64,000 nt of DNA, taken from Favolaschia claudopus (taxonomy: Eukaryota > Basidiomycota > Agaricomycetes > Agaricales > Mycenaceae). The DNA lies in the NCBI GenBank assembly GCA_037176885.1, contig JAWWNJ010000028.1:1302001-1366000 (forward strand), given 5' to 3'. Both the position numbers and the translations under genes were made by a program. Below, in pieces: positions 35,802-46,840 of the stretch (within the stretch, counting starts at the first letter, position 1; each line of letters begins with the position of its first letter). The notes below the pieces were generated by a model, which did no database searches, was not told the DNA's origin, and saw only the letters and a list, made by a program, of their open reading frames with translations.

Positions 35802-38800
35802 TTAAACATTTTCTGTGTTCCTCCCATTGGTAAATCCAAAGAGAGATGTGAATACTCTTTTCCATTTTCTTTGCTTTTTTGACTTTTGTGTGCATGTTTC
35901 ATGCAATGATTGCGCAACAGGGTTCTCAGACACTGTCCTTGGCAGGGCCAGCTCAGCCGGAGTGACAACAAATTTGTCTATTTGGGTGGGTTTGGAAGCT
36001 GCATCTCTAAGTTGCTCAATGTCTTGTGCAGCTTGCCTCAGTGCTTCGGCTTCAGAGTGACGCCCTTGGTGCTCAAAAACATATGCAAGGTTGTGCATGC
36101 TGTCCAAAGTGTTCGGATGCTCCTTGCCCAGCAATGTCTTTCTTTTCTCAAGCACCATGACATGAAGACTCTCAGCATCACTCAATCGGCCTTGATTGCT
36201 GTAAGTGCACGCAAGGTTGCTCATGCTAAGCAGAGTGTCTGGATGCTCTTCTCCCAGTAGCCTTTTCCTTGCCTCAAGGACTGTGACCTGAAGACCCTCA
36301 GCATCGCTCCATCGGCCTTGGTCGCTGTAAGTGCTTGCAAGGTTGCTCATGCTATTCAAAGTCTTTGGATGCTCTTCTCCCAGTAGCCTTTTCCTTGCCT
36401 CAAGGACTGTGACCTGAAGACCCTCAGCATCGCTCCATCGGCCTTGGTCGCTGTAAGTGCTTGCAAGGTTGCTCATGCTATTCAAAGTCTTTGGATGCTC
36501 TTCTCCCAGTAGCCTTTTCCTTGCCTCAAGCACGTTGACCTTGAGCTCCTCAGCATCGCTCCATCGGCCTTGGTCGCTGTAAGTGCTTGCAAGGTTGCTC
36601 ATGCTATTCAAAGTCTTTGGATGCTCTTCTCCCAGTAGCCTTTTCCTTGCCTCAAGCACGTTGACCTCAAGCTTCTCAGCATCGCTCCATCGGCCTTGGT
36701 CGCTGTACGTGCTTGCAAGGTTGCTCATGCTAAGCAGAGTGTCTGGATGCTCTTCTCCCAGTAGCCTTTTCCTTGCCTCAAGCACTTTGACCTCAAGCTC
36801 CTCAGCATCGCTCCATCGGCCTTGGTCGCTGTAAGTGCTTGCAAGGTTGCTCATGCTACTCAAAGTGTCGGGATGCTCTTCTCCCAGTAGCCTTTTGCTT
36901 GCCTCAAGCACTTTGACCCTGAGCTCCTCAGCATCAGTCCATCGGCCTTGGTGGCTGTACGTGCTTGTAAGGTTGCTCATGCTACTCAAACTGTCAGGAT
37001 GCTCCTCGCCCAGCAGCCTTTTCTGCTTCTCAAGCACAACACTGCAAAGGCCCTCAGCAGCACTCCATCGACCCTGGTTACCGTAGGTCAATGCAAGGTT
37101 GTTCATGCTGGTCAAAGTGCATGGATGCTCCTCCCCGAGCAGCCTTTTATCACTGTCAAGCACTGCAACCTGAAGAGCCTCAGCATCGCTCCATCGACCC
37201 TGTTGACTGTATGTCCAAGCAAGGTTGGCTATGCTGTTCAAAGTGCATGGATGCTCCTCCCCGAGCAGCCTTTTTTGGCTGTCAAGCACTGCGACCTGAA
37301 GAGCCTCAGCATTGCTCCATCGACCCTGTTTACTGTATGTCAATGCAAGGTTGGCTATGCTGGTCAAAGTGTATGGATGCTCCTCCCCCAGCCGCCTTTT
37401 ATGGCTGTCAAGCACTGCGACCTGAAGAGCCTCAGCATTGCTCCATCGACCCTGTTTACTGTATGTCCATGCAAGGCTGTCCATGCTGTTCAAACTGTCA
37501 GGATGCTCCTCACCCAGCAGCCTTTTCTGGCTGTCAAGCACTGTGACCTGAAGAGCCTCAGCATTGCTCCATTGACCCTGTTCACTGAATGTCCGTGCAA
37601 GGTTGGCTATGCTGGTCAAAGTGTGTGGATGCTCCTTCCCCAGCAGGCTTTTTCTTTTCTCAAACACTATGCTATGTAGTAACTCTGAATCATTCCACCG
37701 GCCTTGCCGATCAGCAATATATGCCAACCATATACTAATCTGGAGATCTATGGGCTTTCGGAAGAATAGTGACACTCTTGCCGTATGGTGCAAAAGTCTG
37801 GCTATATATTCAAAGTCTTCAGTATTAAAATAACATGACATGGCAATCAGTGCCAGCACACATGTTTGGATGAAGTGCATGTTCTGTTTGGTAGTATGAT
37901 TACTCCATTGTTGGATGAGGGGATGAACACTGAAAGACTGGTCATTCAAATCTTGTTCAATCAAGGAGTAAGCCTGAAGCTCTCCAACGATGTCATTGAA
38001 AATCAGGGCATTCCATGTTTGATTACTGCCCCCAAGTTGAGCTAACACTTCATCTATCTGAACCTGGAAATCACCATCATCTATTTCCAGTTCCGATAGA
38101 AAAGCCCTTTCAAATATTTCTGTTTTAATTCCCTGATGATGCAGGCAAGAAAAAATCTGCAACAGTAATTTTCCTTTCGAGCTAAGCTTGTTGTAACTTA
38201 GATTCCAGGTTGCATATACAGCTGTATTGTATTGGCTTTGCCCCTGTATATCATTGCGCTGCAACAGTTCATCTCGAGAACTTTGATAGATTGTCAAGTA
38301 GCTTTCAAGGTCACCACGAGCATTGATATATCCTCCTGCTTGAGACACAGCAAGAGGAAAACAATGGAGTTCCTTTTCTGCATTTCAGTTTCAAGTAGCT
38401 TATTCCTAGGATATAGACTACCTTGACGATGGCTGTGGCAAGTTCTTTCTTATTGTGTTGTATAGCTTTTCGGCCAACTATTTTCAAGAGCAGGTCTGAA
38501 GCATCATCTTGCGCCATATTTGATACTTGAGAGTCTACTCCATGAATGCAGAGTTGTGGGTTGCGAGTTGTGATCAAGATGCTACCGAATGTGCACGGAG
38601 GAAAGAATTTGGCAATGTCCAGTCCAACATCATCAGCATTGTCAAATACAATCAGCCATTCATTGTGGTTGCTTGCAAGCCAAGATAATGCTGCTTCTGA
38701 AGTATCATTAGCAGTGGGGGCAAGTAACTTCAAGTCTGTTTCTGCGGTCTGGTCACTGGTAGCATCAATAAAAAATACATTGCAGAACCTTTGAAGTATA

Positions 38801-39317
38801 TGTAAGAATGGCAAAGAGAATACAAATATCGACATACCGCTTTTTGTCCTGTGCCTCTTGCACATATTTGAATGCAAGCTGACTTTTTCCAGAGCCACCA
38901 AGCCCATGCAGGATAAAGACAAGCCTAGTTCCTTGAGCTTGACCAAAGTATTGATGAATTTCCTGAAGAGTCTCTTGGCGCCCTGTAAAAGAGGGCACAG
39001 GAAGCGGACAAAGTTTCCGTTGCTTGGTTTTCACTGCAGTCGAGAAAACAGTTTCAGTGGCTAGAAATGTAAAGTATCACAACTCGACTCTTTCAAAGCA
39101 ACACATGTCAAGCGTACCACTGTGGACAGTCCAGTGACTTGTACCAGATACATGGAATTGGGGCCCTTGACCTATCCCTCCAAGCCCCCCACTACCACTC
39201 TCACTTTGCCCTCCTGGGCCACCAATCCCTCCTATAGAGAATTTAGTTATGAAAAGAGCGCCCTGAGCTACATTGTATACCATGAGCTTCAATTGTTATG
39301 TTTCTCTCAAAATCCAT
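35802..39317 (-). CDS. NB-ARC/TPR NOD-like receptor, right copy
   Basis: A paralogue of the left NLR with identical architecture and intron positions. Start ATG at 39317 (MDFERNITIEAHG), then the Gly-rich leader with GQGPQFHVSGTSHW, an intron, KQRKLCPLPVPSFTGRQE, Walker A GLGGSGKSQLAFKYV, Walker B WLIVFDNADD, ILITTRNPQ, and ELHCFPLAVSQAGGYI rebuilt across an intron. Thirteen TPR units of 42 residues follow, then a basic tail ending NGRNTENV. The predicted length is about 1,130 residues against 849 for the left copy; the difference is mostly TPR number. Two adjacent units near 36255-36506 are identical in DNA, pointing to recent duplication or conversion. It converges with the oxidoreductase, with about 250 bp between stops. 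An immune-receptor-like role is inferred from the family. Confidence 0.9.
36020..37660 (-). repeat. TPR-coding tandem array, 13 x 126 bp
   Basis: Thirteen in-frame 126-bp units. They fall into two similarity blocks: NH2-side units with QVAVLDS and LLGEEHPCTL, and COOH-side units with EVKVLEA or QVTVLEA and SMSNLASTYSDQ. Two consecutive units are identical at every base I compared (about 36255-36380 and 36381-36506). This pattern shows concerted evolution within the array. Confidence 0.92.
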
Positions 39318-42300
39318 TGCTTGAGTGTACTTGGTTAGTAGGAGTGAGGAGCTTACTTGGTGAGCGTCAAGAGCAAAGTGCTGGAGCATGTGTTGCCGGC
39401 AACCCCAACGTGTCTTATCGCCGTCGGATTTGCACACGGCCGGCGCAAAACAAGGCCAAGCTCAAATGCACTGCATATAAAAAAGTACTCGTAATTTGGG
39501 TAATTACTAAAAGGTAGCGCACATATGGTGGTGCGAGCAAAAAAAGGGAAGACGAGGTGAAGGGGACGTGGATAGACTGGGGTAAACAATGGAAGGTAGT
39601 AACATACGTACTACGGAGATGAAAGGCGTGAGGTAAATGAAGGAGAGAGTGGAAAGCTGAGGAGAGGGCAGTCATGCGTATAAGGATAACATACGACAGG
39701 GCAGTACAGTATGTTCCAGGGGGGACGAGAATTTGTGTGTGGATTTGAATTGAAAATCGAGAGAAGATTTGCCGGCGAAAGAGGCGGTGAGTCCAGCACG
39801 GCGGACACTGCTTCTGGTTTGGACTGGAGTTTTGAATGTGAGAGTGTAGCTTGAGGCGCAGGTTGTAGCGGGAGACGACCGGAGAGGCATGATGCAGAGC
39901 AAGTATTCGGGGCCAATGGGGAACAAAGCCACGTAGCGAGGGAAAAGTAGAGGTAGACAGGCCTGAGGCCAAGTAAATTAACGAGGGCAAGGGCAACGGA
40001 GGCCGGGAAGCGAGACGGGAAGTGGAGAAGCACGCATAGTCGAGCGGTAGATGCATGGGACCGCTCGCCTTCAAGTGATGCGAGCAGCGCCGCACAACAC
40101 GTCGTAAACCAACCATCCCCGCACGTAGTCTGATTCGCTGCTTGGCGGGACGCGGCGATTCAGTTGCGCAGCCGGAAAGACTGACCGAGGGGAGGATCGT
40201 CTTTGTCCCGGTTATACGATCAGATTCACGCTGGCTCAGCGCACCAGAAACCACACGCGGGGCGGCGTTCGAGCAACACACCCTCGAATAGCTGAATCAG
40301 AGTCCCGCGGGTGATGTGGCGATATCAAAGCAAGCCAGCACACGGCGTCACGGAACGGAGTTCGGGGTCAGCGTATGAACGCCTCTAGATCTCAGTCCAG
40401 AAACCTACCTGCCAGCGAGACAAGGAAAATCTGTAGAGATAAAGATTGCTCCGGTGGTATATCGCGTCGCGAAAAGGGACCATGCGTGCGCTTCCAGCGA
40501 CGATGCTCTCTAGTCTGGAGGGCTGTGAGATATCCTTGGCCAACGAAAGAATTTATTCCGACGCACCGTCTTATACTCTCCGCACGCCTTACTTTGGTAT
40601 CTTGATAAGCTCCTGTAAGTTTTTTCCGAGACTTCAGGCAAGGAGAAACGATTTGACTTCAGTTTTGTGCGCTTGTTGACGCATTGCGACCAAAACATTG
40701 ACTGGGCTGTCATTCGAGCATCACGGCGAGAGTAAAAGAGTTTGAGAAGAGTTAAGCAGGCGAAGAAGCGCGGGCGTTGAAGAGCGTAAGACCGTGTAGA
40801 AAAACGCAAGCATCCTCAAGGCTGGAGACGAAGAGTTCGGTGTGCGTCTTGAGATACGGTCTTGAGGACTAGACGCTGCGGTGTCGAGTGAGAGCTTGTG
40901 AGGTCGAGGTTGCAGCTAAGTTGTGGTGGGAATCTGGCGGAAATTGCCGAAGCTGCTTGGCGTCGCCACACACGGTGATCACATTCATCGCACCGTCGTG
41001 CCATCCCCAAGACGTCTGAGTCCGTGGACCGTCATGCACGATTGATTCATGCGCAGAACCTTCAAGGCATGGTCCGAGAACGACGACGTACAGGCGACTT
41101 CAGAAATCCTACCTCTGCTAGCGTGAAGAATCTTGAAGACCGTTTCAAGCTGCGCTCGGGAATCGAAGAGAAACGCTGCACCGCAGACTGTGTCCTGGTA
41201 GGCGTAGGTTCCGTTCAAGAAAAAACCATGCGACTAGATAGACACCAGTGCGGCGGACTCATGCCTGGGGTCGCGGATGCAGCGGACTGCAAATGACTTC
41301 AGTCGCCCAACGACACGCATGAGGAATAATCTTAAGAACGACTTGGTCATTTGGCCCGACGCAGAATCCATACGGCTCGATGTACGTGCGTACCATCTGA
41401 CCGACCTGCGCCCCCTTGTTGTCACTCACTTTCATCAGGGAGTATCACCTACGAGTTATCTGCCGCAGTACCGACATTGCCGTTCAGGTACGACGATCCC
41501 CTTGGCTCTATTTTCCTCACGGCCCATGGTCAAACCATGATATCAATATCCTCGGCGTGCTTTGACTTCCTGTGCGTCTCATAATCCTTCCCTGTTCCTA
41601 GCATCCTTCCCGGTCTTGATTTCAATCCGCCAGGAAACCCCCGCCGATCCTTCGTCACACGCAGGCCTCCGCATCTCGTCTAACCCCTTTATCCACCCGC
41701 TGCTGTCTCACTCAGATCTCTTCTTCCACGCCTCGCCGTAATCGGATGTAAAGCCAAAGCTAGACCTTGACGAGTCAAAATCTTCGGCTCTGAAGACCCT
41801 CTCGACCATCTCAGCTCAACCTCACTCGTGATATGACGATTCTCGTCAGCAGAAGCCCTCCGGTCCACCTCTCTCATTTCCCTCACTCACCAACTCGCTG
41901 TAATCAAACTCAATCCGCCGACGCGTCAATAGCGAGCGTCTGTCCGAGTCGTGATCGGGAATCCCCAGAGCGCAGGCCTGCCTCCACCTCCGCCGCGATC
42001 AAGCACTCACGGTACTCTACACTTCGATCGACCTCATGCCCAGCCGCCGTCGGTATGAAGACTAAACCCTTGTTACTTGCGCGAATCGCTGCTCGAGACG
42101 ACACGGACCACGAACGAATCACCTCCGCTCGCCACCGGTCAAGGCTCAAACCGCATGTCTTCGCTTTCTCGCCAAGCGACGGCTGTCGGGCATATGCCAA
42201 AAAGTCACACACCGCTCACCCCGCCCACTCCTCTCAGAACGAGGTTACCCCTCCGAATCGCCAGAGACAAATCTGAAAAAGGTGCGTCTAGCCTCGTTAG

Positions 42301-45300
42301 TGTGCGGTCCTACCTTGATGCTGACGAGCGATACAGTCCCCGCCGTTACTGACTTCCTTCCCGCTGATGGGGTGCGCAGCGCCCAAGCACGACTTGCTCC
42401 GCGTCCTTGGTGCTGGTGTGTGCGGCGACCGACTTCGACGAGGAAGATATACTTCCAGTTGCCAGTATCAAGCGGCCCAAGCCTGCGACGCCAGGGCGTC
42501 GCTGGATCTTTTTGGTTTCATCCTTATGTCCTTGTCAATCTTGACCTCTACGCCGTCTTGCATATACTTTATTTCAGCGCTCTCCCTATGATATATCACT
42601 GGCACGACACGCGCTTCCTGCATTGTATAAGAAATCACATAGATTTTATGCCTATTTGTACAAACGTACATCCAAGTACCAGAATTGAATAAAAGATCAT
42701 CGTTCAAGAGGAATATACCGTCTACACACGCAATTATATGCGTCCACATTGAGAGCAAGCAAGACGTTGCCCCCCACCTTCCCAAGCAATTCGGACCAAC
42801 ATATCCGAGTCCTCCCCGCGCTGCTCCAACAACAACACCGTCACGATCCACCGCCGACGCCGACGCTATTCATTCATAATCCCCCCTCCTGTCTTCCATC
42901 TCGCTGATTTGAGCTTCAGCACCCGTGTGACCGCGGCCCTTCGAAGCAGACGTCGCAGTAAGTATACGTGTTGGGCTTGCGATGCGCGCGCGGGATTTGG
43001 AGATGAGGGTGTCGCTATGCTTTGAAAACGTCGATCGATAACACGGGTGTACGAACTCGCGAGCGGTAGAGCGGAGACGGGGTGAGTGTTGTGAGTTTGA
43101 GGCGCGGCGACGGGAAGGAGATTCAATTCATGCGAGGAGACGCGTTCGGGAGGCGGGGAGGTAAGAGGATGGTGCTGGGATGGCGGGGAACGCGAGATTG
43201 CGGTAGAGAGCGAACGTAATGCAAAGAAGAAGGGCTTGGTTAGAGTACGGGTGGGCGAGAGGTCGGACCCAAGTCCTTGCGGAAGAAGGAGCAGATACGT
43301 TGGAGGTCGTAGGGTGTAAGCGCTGGTACAGGGAACGCTGCGCCGTCCACATGCGACCGTAGAGAGAGAAGGGGCGAAGGGACGGAGGTTGGGAGTCGCT
43401 TGCTTGAGACAAGAATCAGAAGATGACCGTCGAGGATTAGCGTGGGACAGGCGTTGGCGGAGAAGTGTGGGGATGAGTGATTCGCGAGAAATGCGGGTGA
43501 GGAAGAGGGGGTGCGTGCTTGAGGTGGGCGTAGTGGAGGGGTGAGGATGCAAACGAGACAGATACCGATCCACCGCTCGCAGAGTCAATGCGCTTTGGAT
43601 TCCGTTGAAGGTTGCAGCTCGCGTGTCGGAGGGAAGGCGAACAACCGTTCCGAAAGACCAAAAAAAAGAGGTAGGCAGGTACGAGGCGCGAATGGGGTGA
43701 AGTTTGAAGTTTGAAGAGTCGCTATGTGTGCGGACAAGAGGAACGAGGATCAGGCGAAAGCGTCGAGTGAGACGTATGTGGTGCGATAGATTTGACAAGT
43801 GGATCTGGAGGAGACAGAGTTCTAGAGGAGGCGACATGTCGGATATGGTTCAGTACTCTGGACGGCACACAGAATATAGGCGATGTTGTCAGAATCGGGA
43901 AGAACGCGCGGTACACTTTCCAAGGCTCTTGCGGCCACGTAGTTGGCGACGAAGATACCAGTGAAAGCAGGTTTGGGCTTGTCGTCCTTCGATTTGAGGT
44001 ACAGCAAGCTGCTTCTTCGACGAGCCGATGCGCATTGCAGAGAAAACGTGACCGTTGGGACCAAGGAGCGAACCCTAACCCTAGAACCGACCATTTCTTC
44101 CCCTTTTCCTTTCACTCTTCCGTCAGCCCTTGCTCTCGACCGACCGCAACGCAGCTCCCGTCGCTTGAAGTCTCAGAAACACTTCGACTTTGCTCAAGAG
44201 CGCGCCTAGGTTTCCGTGAATATTCTGAATCGCAAGTTTGTGTTTGCGTTTGGTTTGCGTGCACTGCCACCCCACAAACAATCCGGACCAACGTCGACTC
44301 GTCGTCCAGCATACTATCCTGCCCTTCCTCCCCTTGCTGTGGAGAAGATTTCCGTGTTGTTTTATATCGCGGCTGGAATTGCTGAGGCTCTCGTTTTTGC
44401 TTGCCACGACGATCGGCGACCTTGGGATGTAAGACGCGTCGTCGCCGACTTCTTTTCCACGACCTCCAGTGTCTCCGGTCTATGCACTACTGTCCTCCTT
44501 GAATGAACATCAAACGACTTCCCAGCCACCCACAACGACTCTCTTCGAGCACCGCCTTCAAGGATTGGATTATCGATACGGTGCGTTGTCTATACTGAGT
44601 ATGATTTCTACATCTAACAAACCTGTACCCCAGTCAAACTTGCCTCAGCGTTACTTTCTCGAAACGGGGACCCAAGGCGACTATAGAGGTTCCTTGGTCA
44701 AGATAGACGACGACTTGCTCTCCATCTCCGCAGATAATTATCTTCCTACAGACTACAGTACTTCCTCCCTCCCTCCCGACGCACCCCCGCCTCCCTGATA
44801 TTCGGCATCCCGGGTGTGGACGCGCATCCTCACAACCCCACCTCTTTGCCTAAAGCCAAGCGCACCCCCGCTTTCCAACGTCTCCTCTTCCCTCAACCTT
44901 TTCCCTTCAAGACCCCGCCAAGCTATCCTCACCTGCCCAACATGTTTCAAGCCTTTAGCCCGGCTCTCATCCTCAATATCTATTCAATCTACACACGGGC
45001 GAAGCTCTCTTTCCCCGCCGCTCCGACTCTGCGAACGATCGACACGCATCAAACCTGCCGCCGCTCCATTAGAACGACGTACGATCAAGTGCGTTATATC
45101 GCAGTCTTTGTCGTCGTCGACAGCGAGACGTTCCTTTGTGGGTACGTCTATCTCTACCTTCCCTTATCCATCCTTATCTACTCCTTCTCACCTCCGACGT
45201 AGACTTACCTTCCTCGACGGCTCTCACCTCGCACCTTCATACCTCCTCAAGCCAATCCTTACCTCCTCAATCCCGATCCCCCGCCGATCCGTCCACCTCA

Positions 45301-46840
45301 CGTGTCCGCCCTCATCAAGAACCTCCGCACCCAGGCGACACCAGGAAAGCCGACGCCCTCTCAAAGCGATCAAGCGCTCGCGATGTACAACCCGTACGTC
45401 GTCTCCTCCCTGCCGCCGCCCGATCTTTTGCTGCTGCTGGTCAAGACACGCCGGCCAAATCGACCTCTCCCCTCCATGCTGCTCGCGAAGACAGGCATCC
45501 GCCAATCATATCCATCTTGCGCCATGATGGTGATCTCCGCAACCCAGACGCCGCACCACAAAACGTATTTATCGTCGACGCCGGGGTATTTCTTTCGCCT
45601 ACTCTACGTTCTCGAATCTGGATCTAATTCTTTTCCGATTGTTATAGGGACCGATGCCACGACACAAGGCTGTTCCTTTAGCACGATATATACATCAAGA
45701 CCACGTTCGCGGTGTTGCTGGTGTTCGTATAAGGTGTCCGACTCGACGAGGCAAGTCATCCAATGCGCGTGAAACCGAAGGTCTGGAGCTGCTGCACCTG
45801 CTTGGCGATCCGGCGGTGTCGCGTTCTTCTGTTATCCACTCAGCTTACTGGCCAAGCTTGGACACATATACTTTATGACCCTTTGTCTTTTTTCTACCCA
45901 GCCTCCCTTCGTACTATTCTTCACTGTGTGGCGGTCGCTTCGTTCCATACATTCTGCAACTGTAACTTGACTGTTATTCATTCCCTACTCTACTCTGCAA
46001 GCAAACGTACCAATACTACCTGCATTTAGATGTATGCATGAAATGGAATCAAATCCGAAAGTAGATTGTCCGTGTGCAAGGATATGTCTATCTGTGCGCC
46101 CACTCGTCTCCAAAAAACGAGCAAGTCCACCACACCTCTCCTATCCGCCAATTCCACCTTTCTTCACCAACAGCGCCGTCGCCGCCGACCGCCATCGTCG
46201 ACGCCGAACCTCCCTCGTCGCTATTCAAACCGCCTCGAATCCAAAAGTCCCATCAGACTGCATTATATCCGCCGTCCTCCGTCTACTAGTTTGATCTTGC
46301 GATACCAGGAAGAGACAAGGGCTTGCATACGGCGAAAGCGACGCAAGACCTCGCACAAGTACTGCAAGATAAAGCGAGAAAGAGAGCGTGGTGATTGAGT
46401 CACTCGCAGAAAGGGACAGGAGTGTGCCGAGGTGGAAGTGGATCTGAGGGAGAAAAAGACGCGCAAGACACCATTTGATTAGTCTCTTGCACCGACTTCA
46501 ACTCGATAACTCGTTACGAAGTCTGTTGGTTACCGCGGTCCTGTCACCGTTACCATCCGTTATTATATAAGCTACCCGTTTTGGAAGCCACGTGCCTTGA
46601 TCAATCGCGACACATACGCAAACAACTCATTAATTTTAACGCGTTTCTCGCCGTTCCAACGCGTCTCCAGGGTATCTAGTTAATTATTTGATAGAGTTGA
46701 GGACTTTTATTGCGTATCTCAACTTATGGAGCTAAACTCTGCGCTCCTGTACCTCGAGGCAGCCTGAACACGTCAGATGACTCCCAGATCTCTCTATATA
46801 ATCAGGGCGACTCGCGAGCTCGAGGCAGGTCCCCTCAATC
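39318..46840. other. Long region without a recognisable gene
   Basis: Up to about 40.05 kb it is duplicated NLR upstream flank. From 40 to 46.5 kb I find no known domain on either strand. Long frames (minus 39415-40281, minus 42866-43837, plus 44814-45527, plus 45136-45627) are rich in Ser, Pro, Arg, Leu and His because of strand-biased C+T sequence, and they overlap one another in several frames, which argues against coding. AACCCTAACCCTAG (44071-44084) is telomere-like. ATTATATAAGC near 46561 is TATA-like and could belong to the DUF6589 promoter. Eroded transposons or non-coding transcripts are possible. Confidence 0.45.

Larger units (their letters stand above)
33545..40050 (-). repeat. 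Right arm of the inverted duplication
   Basis: The reverse-oriented counterpart of 1.2-7.05 kb. It holds the intact oxidoreductase (plus) and the 13-TPR NLR (minus), converging as in the left arm. The 3' flanks shared between the two genes also align, for example GAGTAATGGTCGCAATGG and CATACGTAGCAATAAACAACTTC-type sequence near 35600-35790. It is longer than the left arm mainly because of extra TPR units (about 750 bp). Confidence 0.85.

Noticed and set aside
36020..37660. Regular repeats resembling a CRISPR-like array
   Set aside because: Units are 126 bp, contiguous, without unique spacers, and encode TPRs in frame in a eukaryotic gene.
36583..37679. Plus-strand frames of 80-240 codons across the NLR repeat
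   Set aside because: They are shadows of the 126-bp TPR repeat, whose length is a multiple of three, so open frames repeat on the other strand.
39415..40281. 288-codon minus-strand frame upstream of the right NLR
   Set aside because: Composition is driven by C+T bias, no domain is seen, and it does not stay open in the homologous left arm.
42866..43837. 323-codon minus-strand frame
   Set aside because: Low-complexity Ser/Pro/Leu/Arg composition, overlapping alternative frames and no family motif.
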